Shown: positions 7,549-15,554, numbered from the stretch's first letter. The stretch: DNA of 17,469 nucleotides from an uncultured Bacteroidales bacterium (GCA_900319595.1 ONOZ01000080.1:1-17469), one strand, 5' to 3'. The notes: generated by a model from the sequence alone, not told the origin. Numbers and translations are program-made.

Positions 7549-7821
7549 ATGAGCGAAGATAAAAAACAATACAGACAATTATATGTTCAGGTTCCTGCGG
7601 GCGAAGTTTATGCTTTTATCCCTGGAACAGTGATGGACATATTTGTAAAAAAAGGCGATAAAGTAAAAAAAGGACAGCCTTTGTTATCTCTTCATGCGAT
7701 GAAGATGGACAATAATATTTGTGCGAACATAGATGGTATCGTGGAGAGCATAAATGTGAAAAAGAAGCAGACCGTTTCTAAAAATGATGTTTTGATAAAC
7801 ATTATTCCTTTGGCGGAGTAG
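7549..7821 (+). CDS. Biotin carboxyl carrier protein (biotin/lipoyl attachment domain)
   Basis: A 90-residue protein consisting of a single biotinyl domain. The attachment motif is HAMKMD with the biotinylated lysine at residue 52. It sits in the usual hairpin context, with a GTVMDIFVKKGDKVKKGQPLLSL half before it and a GIVESINVKKKQTVSKNDVLINI half after it. BirA would attach biotin to Lys52, and the neighbouring carboxyltransferase would load or unload CO2. It lacks the long Ala/Pro-rich N-terminal linker often seen in AccB or decarboxylase gamma/delta subunits, so the carrier is unusually compact. It follows the carboxyltransferase gene by 33 bases and is closed by the terminator at 7846-7896. 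A lipoyl domain is unlikely because of the MKM motif. Confidence 0.9.
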   Translation: MSEDKKQYRQLYVQVPAGEVYAFIPGTVMDIFVKKGDKVKKGQPLLSLHAMKMDNNICANIDGIVESINVKKKQTVSKNDVLINIIPLAE

Positions 7822-7845
7822 TTTTACAAGGCACGTTTATAGCAA

Positions 7846-7896
7846 AAAAAACTTAAAGGGAAGGTGTCGATATATGCACAACTCTTTAAGTTTTTT
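7846..7896. terminator. Bidirectional intrinsic terminator
   Basis: A 13-bp perfect stem, A6-CTTAAAG (7846-7858) against CTTTAAG-T6 (7884-7896), is extended inward by one G-T and one G-C pair around a 21-base loop. The A-run on one side and T-run on the other make it functional on either strand. It lies between converging transcripts: the BCCP operon on plus and the hydrolase operon on minus. Confidence 0.8.
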
Positions 7897-8042
7897 ACTG
7901 TTTTACAAACTTCGTCGGTTCTAAGAAAAATTAAAGAGAATTAAAATAAGGAAAATGGCATAAAATGTATGGAGTTTTTAAAGAGAAAAAGACTTATAAG
8001 GTTGATTTGTAAGAGCATAAATAAATTTTACGGAAAATAAGA
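7897..8042. other. Convergent intergenic region, no gene seen
   Basis: These 146 AT-rich bases lie between the bidirectional terminator and the stop of the minus-strand hydrolase. I see no open frame with a plausible start, no second strong hairpin and no promoter element. Confidence 0.6.
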
Positions 8043-9344
8043 TCATCTAACCGAGTATTCTAAAATAAAATCTTTAATATCCTTTAAAACTTGTTCACTA
8101 ATAGTTTCTTCTATCTGCATATATTCATTGGGATTGCCAGTGTTACAATGTTGAAATAAATGATTCAAGTCCGGATATTGCCTAATGGTAAAATTATGTG
8201 TGCGTTGTGATATAGTTTTTTGCAAAGCAGAAAGATTAATATCTGCAAGTACTTGCATATCCATTCCTCCTTGTAAAATTAACATTGGAGTTTTTATTTT
8301 ACTTACATACATTGAAGGCTCAAAATGGTAGAAATAATTCAGCCAAAGCCCACTTATTGTTGTGGTATCGTACTTTGCGTTTTCTATATCATTTAACGCT
8401 GTTTCTATATCATGAGTATCTGCATGATTAAGTCTAAGAATTGTCTCTGTCTGAGATGCAAGAATTTTTTTACCACTAACAAACGGTGCTGCCATCAGTA
8501 TCAATCCTCGCAAATCCTTACCTTCTTTACCTAATACCTGACAAATCATTCCTCCCTCGCTATGTCCGAGAACGAAGATGTTATTAGGATCTATGCAATC
8601 TTGTTTTTTCAACATTTGTATAGCACATCGCGTATCCATTGCGAAATCTTTAGTCGTGCCTTTATACATATTTGTATCTGTACTGCCAAACCCACGATCA
8701 TCATAACGAAAAACGGCAATGCCATTTTTTGTCAAATAATCGGCAATAATCATAAATGGCTTGTGAGCGAATAACTCCTCATCTCTATTTTGGCATCCAC
8801 TACCAGAAACTAAAACAACAAGCGGATATTTCCCCTCTTTTTTAGGATAAGTCAAAGTGCCATGAAAAAGATATTTACAATTTGGATTTTCAAATTTAAG
8901 CTCTTTCTCATTGTATATGAAAGGTCGTTGAGGAGTCTGCGGTCTATGAAAAGAAAATAACTTATTAGTCTTGTAAAATGTAATATTTTGATTTAAAAGT
9001 CCTTGCTTAAAAGTACCTTTCAGTGTTTGTTTATCGTTAAGATACCTCAAACGGCATTTTATTCCTATGTTAGAGACATTAAACTTAACACTATCGTTTG
9101 TAAATTTCGTTTTGGTGGCAGGAAACAACTCTGTTACCTGTGAGGGTGAGCCAAAAAAAAGTTTTGTAGTATCGTCGCTCATAACAATTTGCAATGTTAA
9201 AGGTATGGATTGAGCGTCTATTATCTGCAAATCGCCTTTGAAATAAAGAGTGTCTTGACTTTTTAGATGAAAACACAAAAAGATTAGGACAAAAACTATT
9301 GTCCAAAATCTTTTATTCCATATTATGTAAAAATTTCTAATCAA
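8043..9344 (-). CDS. Secreted alpha/beta hydrolase (esterase/peptidase-like)
   Basis: A 433-residue serine hydrolase with an N-terminal signal sequence (hydrophobic run WTIVFVLIFLCF, ending LKSQ), hence periplasmic or surface-exposed. Residues about 30-130 form a beta-rich N-terminal domain common in Bacteroidota hydrolases. From about 150 a full alpha/beta hydrolase domain follows: the oxyanion region VSGSGCQNRDEE, FRYDDRGFG, the nucleophile elbow GHSEGG with Ser262, the acid Asp362 in GGMDMQV, and His395 in LNHLF. The substrate is not predictable. The only start giving a complete signal peptide is TTG (9344-9342), which overlaps the stop of the upstream beta-barrel gene by 8 bases; no ATG lies in frame before residue 55. 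This suggests translational coupling. It is the last gene of the minus-strand operon. Confidence 0.85.
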   Translation of the reverse strand: MIRNFYIIWNKRFWTIVFVLIFLCFHLKSQDTLYFKGDLQIIDAQSIPLTLQIVMSDDTTKLFFGSPSQVTELFPATKTKFTNDSVKFNVSNIGIKCRLRYLNDKQTLKGTFKQGLLNQNITFYKTNKLFSFHRPQTPQRPFIYNEKELKFENPNCKYLFHGTLTYPKKEGKYPLVVLVSGSGCQNRDEELFAHKPFMIIADYLTKNGIAVFRYDDRGFGSTDTNMYKGTTKDFAMDTRCAIQMLKKQDCIDPNNIFVLGHSEGGMICQVLGKEGKDLRGLILMAAPFVSGKKILASQTETILRLNHADTHDIETALNDIENAKYDTTTISGLWLNYFYHFEPSMYVSKIKTPMLILQGGMDMQVLADINLSALQKTISQRTHNFTIRQYPDLNHLFQHCNTGNPNEYMQIEETISEQVLKDIKDFILEYSVR

Positions 9345-9990
9345 TAATGTATGTGTAATAGATTGTGCCGCTTAAAGTATTCTGTTTTTCCATTCGTCCG
9401 TTAGCAAAAAATTTATCCATTGACACTTCAAAGCCAAAACCATGCTTATGATCTAACGAAAACATCAAACCAACGTGCGGAATTACGCCAAATTTGAATC
9501 CACTCTCCATCTCAAATTCTTGATAATAGTACCTATCCAAATTGTTGTGTCGTCCATCTGTATAATTATTCTTCATTTTGGAAAAAGAATAGTCATATTT
9601 TCCCCACATTGTAGCCAAACCGACACCAATATAAGGCTTAACTTTATTAACAAAGGGGTAATAGTTCAAATTCAAGATAATAGGTATCTCTTGTGCAACA
9701 AACAATTGTTTTGTAGGCACGTAATCCCATTTTAACCATTTAGGCTGATAGCGATTGTATCCAAAAGAAAATCCCCAAGAAAAATGCAGTTCTTGATACA
9801 ACCATTCCACATTTATTTTTCCGCCAGCACCCCACTCATAATTATCTTTGAAGTTGTCTTGCAACAAATAATAAGTTGGACGCAAAGACACAAAAATATC
9901 GTATGGTTGATCTCCTGCACGATGCCTATCTTGTGAAAATGCAGACAACGAAACGACAAAAAGAAATGTGAAAACAAATAATTTTTTCAT
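9337..9990 (-). CDS. Outer-membrane beta-barrel protein (porin-like family)
   Basis: A 217-residue exported protein with a textbook signal peptide (MKKLFVFTFLFVVSLSAFSQ). The rest is built of alternating aromatic/hydrophobic strands, such as WGFSFGYNRY, VKPYIGVGLATMWG, FKFGVIPHVGLMF and GFGFEVSMDKFF. It ends in Tyr-rich strands near YYTYIID. That is the pattern of the 8- to 10-stranded outer-membrane barrels (OmpW/OMP_b-brl type) common in Bacteroidota. Function is unknown; a membrane structural, adhesion or small-porin role is possible. It starts 9 bases after glnS on the minus strand and overlaps the hydrolase by 8 bases, so it is firmly in that operon. Confidence 0.8.
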   Translation of the reverse strand: MKKLFVFTFLFVVSLSAFSQDRHRAGDQPYDIFVSLRPTYYLLQDNFKDNYEWGAGGKINVEWLYQELHFSWGFSFGYNRYQPKWLKWDYVPTKQLFVAQEIPIILNLNYYPFVNKVKPYIGVGLATMWGKYDYSFSKMKNNYTDGRHNNLDRYYYQEFEMESGFKFGVIPHVGLMFSLDHKHGFGFEVSMDKFFANGRMEKQNTLSGTIYYTYIID

Positions 9991-9999
9991 ATCAACAGT

Positions 10000-11679
10000 T
10001 TATTTTTGCTTAGTCCAAGAATCTTTAAGTGTAGCAGTACGATTGAATATTAAGTTATCTTCTCTGCTATCATAATCAACAGAAAAATAGCCTAATCTTT
10101 CAAATTGAAATTTGTCTAAAGGCTTAGCATCTTTCAATGATTTTTCCAATTTACAACCCTCTAAAACCGTCAAAGAATTAGGGTTAAGATTGTCAAGGAA
10201 AGTCTTACCCTCTTCTGCTTCGTCAGGTTTTTCTGTAAGGAATAATCTATCAAATATATTTACCTTTGCATCAATACAATTATTCGCATCAACCCAATGA
10301 ATAGTCCCTTTGATTTTTCTGCCATCAGGAGTATCTCCTCCGCGTGTCAAAGGGTCGTACTCACAATGCACAGTAGTAACATTCCCTTGCTCATCTTTTT
10401 CACAAGAAGTACATTTAACTATATAAGCATAACGCAAACGAACCTCCTGCCCTATAGTCATACGGAAATATTTCTTTGGAGCATTTTCCATAAAGTCGTC
10501 CTGCTCTATGTATAAGGTATTAGAAAAAGTAATCTTGCGTTTGCCTTTACTTTCGTCCTCAGGATTATTCACTGCCTCTAATTCCTCTGTTTGATTTGTA
10601 GGATAATTGTCTATAATCAACTTTATAGGGTGTAAAACAGCCATAACCCTATTAGCACGTTTGTTCAAATCATCCCTAAGAGAGTTTTCCAACCGAGAAT
10701 AATCAATCAAATTATCTCTCTTTGCTACTCCAATGTCCTCACAAAACCTTCTAATACTTTCAGGAGTATAACCTCTTCTACGAAATCCGCAAATTGTTGG
10801 CATTCTTGGATCGTCCCAACCTGCAACATAACCTTCTTTGACTAACTGCAACAATTTACGCTTACTCATAACGGTATTAGTAATATTAAGGCGTGCAAAT
10901 TCGTATTGATGTGATGGATAAATTTCCAAACTCTTAATAAACCAATCGTAAAGTGGGCGATGAATATCAAATTCTAACGTACAAATGGAATGAGTTACTT
11001 TTTCAATACTGTCGCTTTCGCCGTGAGCATAATCATACATGGGATAAATACACCATTTATCACCTGTACGATGATGAGAAGCGTGGATAATACGATACAT
11101 TATCGGGTCGCGCATATTCATATTAGGATGAGCCATGTCAATCTTTGCACGAAGAGTTTTCTCTCCATCTTTATATTTACCTTCTCTCATCTCTTTAAAC
11201 AGACGTAGATTGTCCTCAATACTTCTGTCTCTATAAGGAGAATTTTTACCTGGAGTTTGTACCGTACCTCTGTTTTCTCTAATCTGTTCTAAGGTCTGGT
11301 CATCAACGTACGCCAATCCTTTTTTTATAAGCTCGCAAGCCCAAGAATATAATTGTTCAAAATAATCTGAAGCATAATACTCACCCGCCCAATCAAAGCC
11401 CAGCCAATGTATATCTTCCTTTATACTATCCACATATTCGGTATCTTCTTTTACCGGGTTGGTATCATCAAAACGCAGATTAGTCTTCCCGCCATATTTC
11501 TTTGCTAAACCAAAGTTAATACAAATACTTTTTGCATGTCCTATGTGAAGATAACCATTAGGCTCAGGAGGAAAACGCGTTTGTATTGCACTTACTTTTC
11601 CGCTTTGCAAATCGTTTTCAATAATTTGCTCTAAAAAATTCTTCTGCTCCCTATCTGTTGTAACAGTGTTAGTTTCCAT
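10000..11679 (-). CDS. glnS: Glutaminyl-tRNA synthetase
   Basis: A 559-residue class I aminoacyl-tRNA synthetase that charges tRNA-Gln with glutamine in the cytosol, so the organism need not rely on GatCAB for this tRNA. The Rossmann signature PPEPNGYLHIGHAKS is present, with HIGH at residues 45-48. The second ATP motif appears as VMSKR (270-274), and the specificity block GWDDPRMPTICGFRRRGYTPE follows. The C-terminal anticodon-binding beta-barrels fill about 345-559. The length fits E. coli GlnS (about 554 residues). The start is ATG 11679. It lies 79 bases after mscL, with a palindrome in between, and 9 bases before the beta-barrel gene. Confidence 0.97.
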   Translation of the reverse strand: METNTVTTDREQKNFLEQIIENDLQSGKVSAIQTRFPPEPNGYLHIGHAKSICINFGLAKKYGGKTNLRFDDTNPVKEDTEYVDSIKEDIHWLGFDWAGEYYASDYFEQLYSWACELIKKGLAYVDDQTLEQIRENRGTVQTPGKNSPYRDRSIEDNLRLFKEMREGKYKDGEKTLRAKIDMAHPNMNMRDPIMYRIIHASHHRTGDKWCIYPMYDYAHGESDSIEKVTHSICTLEFDIHRPLYDWFIKSLEIYPSHQYEFARLNITNTVMSKRKLLQLVKEGYVAGWDDPRMPTICGFRRRGYTPESIRRFCEDIGVAKRDNLIDYSRLENSLRDDLNKRANRVMAVLHPIKLIIDNYPTNQTEELEAVNNPEDESKGKRKITFSNTLYIEQDDFMENAPKKYFRMTIGQEVRLRYAYIVKCTSCEKDEQGNVTTVHCEYDPLTRGGDTPDGRKIKGTIHWVDANNCIDAKVNIFDRLFLTEKPDEAEEGKTFLDNLNPNSLTVLEGCKLEKSLKDAKPLDKFQFERLGYFSVDYDSREDNLIFNRTATLKDSWTKQK

Positions 11680-11702
11680 AAAATTATATTAGCATTTAAC
11701 AA

Positions 11703-11752
11703 TTAGTATGTAGTATATGGGCATACGTCATATTCTATATACTACATACTAA
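11703..11752. repeat. 16-bp perfect palindrome between mscL and glnS
   Basis: TTAGTATGTAGTATAT (11703-11718) is exactly complementary to ATATACTACATACTAA (11737-11752), around an 18-base loop. It fills most of the mscL-glnS gap, 6 bases after the mscL stop. There is no clear T-run on the minus strand, so it is more like a mobile palindromic repeat or mRNA-end hairpin than a classical terminator. Its arm is very close to the left side of the 178-193 element. Confidence 0.85.
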
Positions 11753-11758
11753 ACAAAC

Positions 11759-12145
11759 TTAGTTGTTCTGCTTTTTCAATAAATCTCTAATTTCTGCAAG
11801 CAACTCTTGGTCTTTTGTAGGAGCAGGAGGAGTAGCAGATGCTTCTTCTTTTTTCTTTGATAACTTGTTGATACCTTTTATCATTAAAAATATACAGAAA
11901 GCAACAATTAGAAAATCTACAATGTTTTGAATGAAATTACCATATGTAATATTTGCATCTCCTATAGTTGCTTTTAACCCCGTAAAGTCTATCCCGCCAG
12001 TAACCACACCTATAACAGGCATTATTACATCATCAACCAACGAAGACACAATTTTACCAAACGCTCCACCGATAATAACGCCGACAGCCATGTCCATAAC
12101 GTTACCACGCATAGCAAAATCTTTAAATTCCTTAACTAACCCCAT
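11759..12145 (-). CDS. mscL: Large-conductance mechanosensitive channel MscL
   Basis: A 128-residue inner-membrane channel that opens under membrane tension to release solutes on osmotic downshock. The family signature is intact: an N-terminal amphipathic helix (MGLVKEFKDFAMRGNVMDMAVGV), a first pore helix from about 15 to 45 with the Gly/Ala-rich GVIIGGAFGKIV, a periplasmic loop with YGNFIQNIVDFL, a second membrane helix about 66-92, and a charged C-terminal helix bundle (about 105-126). Length is typical (about 120-140). The start is ATG 12145, with a TAnnTTTG element about 43-50 bases upstream on the same strand. It may be transcribed alone or read through into glnS. Confidence 0.96.
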   Translation of the reverse strand: MGLVKEFKDFAMRGNVMDMAVGVIIGGAFGKIVSSLVDDVIMPVIGVVTGGIDFTGLKATIGDANITYGNFIQNIVDFLIVAFCIFLMIKGINKLSKKKEEASATPPAPTKDQELLAEIRDLLKKQNN

Positions 12146-12188
12146 AGTTTTAAGCTTTTTAATCTATTAATATTAAAATTCTACCGTG

Positions 12189-12196
12189 CAAAGATA
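12189..12196 (-). promoter_or_regulatory. TAnnTTTG (-7) element for mscL
   Basis: On the minus strand the sequence reads TATCTTTGCACGGT, a perfect TAnnTTTG match followed by CACGGT. It lies about 43-50 bases before the mscL ATG. The expected -33 TTTG is not evident in the A/T-rich stretch beyond it. Confidence 0.5.
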
Positions 12197-12322
12197 ATAA
12201 ATTTTTATAAAATAAAAAGAAAATGTTAAGAAAATCTAATAATAAAATGCACATCATATCTTTTAGGTACCTTATTTATTTAATATTACCGATACTGTTA
12301 TATAATTTTATGGGATGTAGTA

Positions 12323-12353
12323 TTTGTTATGTCAAAATTTATTATTAACTTTG
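12323..12353 (+). promoter_or_regulatory. Bacteroidota-type promoter for the HMA-domain gene
   Basis: TTTG (12323-12326), then exactly 19 bases, then TAACTTTG (12346-12353): a perfect fit to the Bacteroides TTTG-N19-TAnnTTTG promoter. Transcription would start near 12360, giving a leader of about 47 bases before the ATG at 12407. It shares CTTTGCACGGT with the divergent mscL promoter. Confidence 0.65.
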
Positions 12354-12406
12354 CACGGTGAAAGCTTATTGATGGTAAAGTACTATTAAAAAATATTTTA
12401 CAAGAT

Positions 12407-12778
12407 ATGAAAAGAACAGTAAAAGTAATTGCTACCTTACTAATTGTTATTGTTGCAATGGGTACAACTTCTTTGGAAGCTAAAGAAGGAAAGATAAAAG
12501 TTAATGGTATATGCGGAATGTGTAAAAACAAAATTGAAAAAACGGCAAAGGCCATTAAAGGCGTTAGGACTGCTGTTTGGGATGCTAAAACCAGGGATTT
12601 AACAGTAAATTATAATGAGAAATTAACTGACATTGACAGAATATCCGAAGCTGTTGCCAAGATAGGTTATGACGCTGGCGATATAAAAGCAAATAAAGAT
12701 GCAAGAGCAAAATTTCCTAACTGCTGCAAAAACGAAAATAACGCTACACATTCTTCAGATCAGGGATGTTCAAAATAA
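12407..12778 (+). CDS. Exported heavy-metal-associated (HMA) domain protein
   Basis: A 123-residue protein with an N-terminal signal peptide (MKRTVKVIATLLIVIVAMG, cleavage near residue 25), so it acts in the periplasm. It carries one HMA fold of about 70 residues. The metal site is a CxxC in GICGMCKNKIEK (Cys36, Cys39), followed by the usual GVRTAVWDAKTRDLTVNY and SEAVAKIGYDAG strands and helix. Such proteins bind Cu(I) or other soft metals. The tail is unusual: it adds Cys106, Cys107, His115 and Cys121, which could form a second metal or mercury-type site. It has its own promoter (12323-12353). No P-type ATPase or metal-responsive regulator is nearby, so the metal is unknown. Confidence 0.85.
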   Translation: MKRTVKVIATLLIVIVAMGTTSLEAKEGKIKVNGICGMCKNKIEKTAKAIKGVRTAVWDAKTRDLTVNYNEKLTDIDRISEAVAKIGYDAGDIKANKDARAKFPNCCKNENNATHSSDQGCSK

Positions 12779-12870
12779 TGTTAATAGGCAAAATAGTAAA
12801 AGTACTGGAAATATAAATATTTCTTGAGATTAATTTTTTATTGTCAGAAAAGAAAAAAATAATATAAGTG

Positions 12871-14505
12871 ATGAAAAAAATAATAGTATTGTGTTTTGCT
12901 TTTGTTACGCTTTTTTCTGCGTGCGACAAGCAAAATAGTGTAGAAGTTAAAGACATGACAATGACGGTTGAACAAAAGGTAAAGCAATATGCCGAAGTTG
13001 AATTGAAAACAGATTTAAGTTTTTTGTCTGAAAGCGAAAAAGAGGTATTAGGGTTGATGATAGACATTGCTCAAATTATGGACGACATCTATTGGTTGCA
13101 GACCTATGGTGATAAAAATGAAATTCTTTCTCTTGAGGACCCATGGCAGAAAGAGTTTGCTTTGATTAACTATGGTCCTTGGGACAGAATGTCAGATTGG
13201 AAGCCGTTTATAGAAAATGCAAAAGCTAAATTGCCAGGTGTAAATTTCTATCCACATGACATGACTAAGGAAGAATTTGATGCATTTGAAGACGAAAGCA
13301 AAAATTCTCAATATACAGTAATTCGTCGAGATGAGACAGGTAAATTATTTGTCAAAGGATATTACGAAGAATACAAAGAACATTTGGATAAAGCCATTGC
13401 GTTGATGGAAAAAGCCGCATCCATTACTGAAAATAAGGGATTGAAAAACTATTTGGAAAAAAGAATCATTGCTTTAAAGACAAATGAATACTTTGATTCT
13501 GACATGGCTTGGATGGATATGAAGGATAGTAATTTAGATTTCGTTGTAGGTCCAATAGAGAATTATGATGATGAATTGTTTGGACTAAAGACTTCATTTG
13601 AAGCGTTTGTGTTGGTTAAGGATCCTGAATGGAGTAATAAACTCTCTAAATTTATCAAATATTTACCTGAATTACAGAGGAATTTGCCTGTAGATAAGAG
13701 GTACAAACAAGAAACCCCAGGAACAGAATCCGACTTGAATGTTTATGATGTATTGTATTATGGTGGTGATTGTAACGCTGCAGGGAAAACCATTGCAATT
13801 AATCTACCTAATGACGAAAAAGTACAGTTGGCTAAAGGTTCTCGCCGTTTGCAATTAAAAAACGCTATGCAGGCTAAATTTGACGCAATTGTAATGCCTA
13901 TTGCAAAGCAGGTGATGAATGCAGAGGATTTGAAGAAAGTTAATTTCAACGCATTTTTCTCTAATGTTACTTTCCACGAAGTGGCACATGGCTTAGGTAT
14001 TAAGAATGTTGTCGGTTCTACGACGCCCGTTCGCAAGGCTCTTGGCAGTGAATATTCTGCTTATGAGGAAGCAAAGGCTGACGTTTTGGGATTATATATG
14101 ATTTCGGAGTTGATAAAAAAAGGCGAAGTTAAGGATTTAACAGAAGAAGAATGTATAGCAACTTATGTTTCTGGACTATTCCGTTCAATACGTTTTGGCG
14201 TTACAGAGGCACATGGCAGAGCAAATATAATGTGCTTTAACTATTTTGAAAAAAATGGTGCATTTACAAGAGATGATAAAGGAATTTATAATATAGACTA
14301 TGATAAAGCAAGAGAATGCATTCAATCTTGGGCAAAATTTTTGATAGAAATGGAAGGTAATGGTGATATGAAAGAAGCAGCAAAATATTCTAAAGCCAAC
14401 GCTGTTGTGTCTGCTACATTGCAACAAGATTTAGATAGAATTAATTCTCAGGGTATTCCTGTAGATATACGATTCAAACAAGGAAGAAAAGTTTTAGGAT
14501 TATAA
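12871..14505 (+). CDS. Lipoprotein metallopeptidase of the dipeptidyl-peptidase III (M49) type
   Basis: A 544-residue predicted lipoprotein: the signal peptide ends in the lipobox LFSAC with lipidated Cys18. It is anchored in the inner or outer membrane, facing the periplasm or outside. The zinc motif is HEVAHGLG (His369, Glu370, His373). It is followed by EYSAYEEAKAD with Glu399/Glu400, matching the HExxGH...EECRAE pair of DPP III but with HExxH in place of HExxGH. YYGGDCNAAGKTIAINLPND also resembles the DPP III region. Known M49 enzymes cut dipeptides from the N-termini of short peptides. The total length (about 545) is shorter than human DPP III (about 740). The frame opens at GTG 12868, but ATG 12871 is preferred. 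gpsA begins 6 bases after the stop, so the two are co-transcribed. Confidence 0.8.
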   Translation: MKKIIVLCFAFVTLFSACDKQNSVEVKDMTMTVEQKVKQYAEVELKTDLSFLSESEKEVLGLMIDIAQIMDDIYWLQTYGDKNEILSLEDPWQKEFALINYGPWDRMSDWKPFIENAKAKLPGVNFYPHDMTKEEFDAFEDESKNSQYTVIRRDETGKLFVKGYYEEYKEHLDKAIALMEKAASITENKGLKNYLEKRIIALKTNEYFDSDMAWMDMKDSNLDFVVGPIENYDDELFGLKTSFEAFVLVKDPEWSNKLSKFIKYLPELQRNLPVDKRYKQETPGTESDLNVYDVLYYGGDCNAAGKTIAINLPNDEKVQLAKGSRRLQLKNAMQAKFDAIVMPIAKQVMNAEDLKKVNFNAFFSNVTFHEVAHGLGIKNVVGSTTPVRKALGSEYSAYEEAKADVLGLYMISELIKKGEVKDLTEEECIATYVSGLFRSIRFGVTEAHGRANIMCFNYFEKNGAFTRDDKGIYNIDYDKARECIQSWAKFLIEMEGNGDMKEAAKYSKANAVVSATLQQDLDRINSQGIPVDIRFKQGRKVLGL

Positions 14506-14511
14506 TATACA

Positions 14512-15498
14512 ATGAATATAGCAGTTTTAGGCGGTGGCTCTTGGGCTACCGCTATTGTTAAGATACTAACGACTAACCACGATAGGATATATTGGTGGGT
14601 CAGAGAGACGGAGATAAAAGAAAGTATAGAGAATGGCGGATTCAATGCTTTGTATTTACGCTATTGTGAATTGGATAATAGGAAAATAGTTATTTCCAAT
14701 GATATTCATGAGATAATTGCAAAAGCAGATATACTTTTTTTCGTTATTCCGGCAGCGTTTGTAGAAATATCGTTAATGGATATAACAAAAGAGGAGCTAA
14801 ATAGTAAAAAGATAGTATCAGCCATTAAAGGAATTGTGCCGTCTTGTAACAAAATTGTTAGCGATTGGTTAAAAGACAATTATGAGGTACCGCTAAATTC
14901 TTTGGCAGTCATAAGCGGGCCTTCTCATGCCGAAGAAATAGCAGCAGAAAGGCTTACTTATTTGACTTGTGGCTCTCATGACGAGAATTTTGCTAAACAA
15001 GTTTCAGAAATCATCACATGCAAATTTGTTCAGACCACAATTAGTGATGATGTTGAGGGAATAGAGTATGGTGCAGTCATGAAAAATATTTACGCATTGG
15101 CATCAGGCATTGCTAAGGGTATGGGTTATGGCGACAATTTCATTGCTGTGTTGATTGCAGGGGCGATTCAGGAGATGGAGATATTTCTTAATAAAATTAA
15201 GCCAAGACAAAGGGACGTTAAAAGGCTTGCTTATTTAGGAGATTTGTTAGTTACGGCATATTCTCAGCATAGTCGTAATCGTACTTTTGGACAAATGATA
15301 GGTCAAGGCTATAGTGTGCAGTCTGCACAGTTGGAAATGAAGATGATTGCCGAAGGATACTATTCAGCAAAGTGCATTCACGAGGCGAATAAGCAATGTT
15401 ATTGCAATCTTCCAATTGCAGAGGCTGTCTATAATGTACTTTATTGTGGCAAGGATAGGCGGGAGGAGTTTCTTTTATTGATAGAAACATTTAAATAA
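14512..15498 (+). CDS. gpsA: Glycerol-3-phosphate dehydrogenase [NAD(P)+]
   Basis: A 328-residue cytosolic enzyme that reduces dihydroxyacetone phosphate to sn-glycerol-3-phosphate, the backbone for phospholipids. The N-terminal Rossmann motif is VLGGGSWATAI (residues 5-15, a Gly-x-Gly-x-x-Ala form in which the usual GT is AT). It is followed by the KADILFFVIPA strand, SAIKGI, ISGPSHAEEIA and the catalytic region EYGAVMKNIYALASGIAKGMGYGDN with Lys191. GDLLVTAYSQHSRNRTFG is the conserved C-terminal helix motif. Length is typical (about 330). The start is 6 bases after the peptidase gene, which implies one transcript. Function is secure from the motifs. Confidence 0.95.
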   Translation: MNIAVLGGGSWATAIVKILTTNHDRIYWWVRETEIKESIENGGFNALYLRYCELDNRKIVISNDIHEIIAKADILFFVIPAAFVEISLMDITKEELNSKKIVSAIKGIVPSCNKIVSDWLKDNYEVPLNSLAVISGPSHAEEIAAERLTYLTCGSHDENFAKQVSEIITCKFVQTTISDDVEGIEYGAVMKNIYALASGIAKGMGYGDNFIAVLIAGAIQEMEIFLNKIKPRQRDVKRLAYLGDLLVTAYSQHSRNRTFGQMIGQGYSVQSAQLEMKMIAEGYYSAKCIHEANKQCYCNLPIAEAVYNVLYCGKDRREEFLLLIETFK

Positions 15499-15554
15499 TT
15501 ATTATTGACGAAACAATCTATAAATAAAACTATAAAAATTTCAAAAATTTTTAT

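Noticed and set aside
12808..12823. Short GAAATAT-AA-ATATTTC hairpin after the HMA gene
   Set aside because: A pure A/T stem with a two-base loop is expected by chance in such AT-rich sequence; no T-run follows at once.
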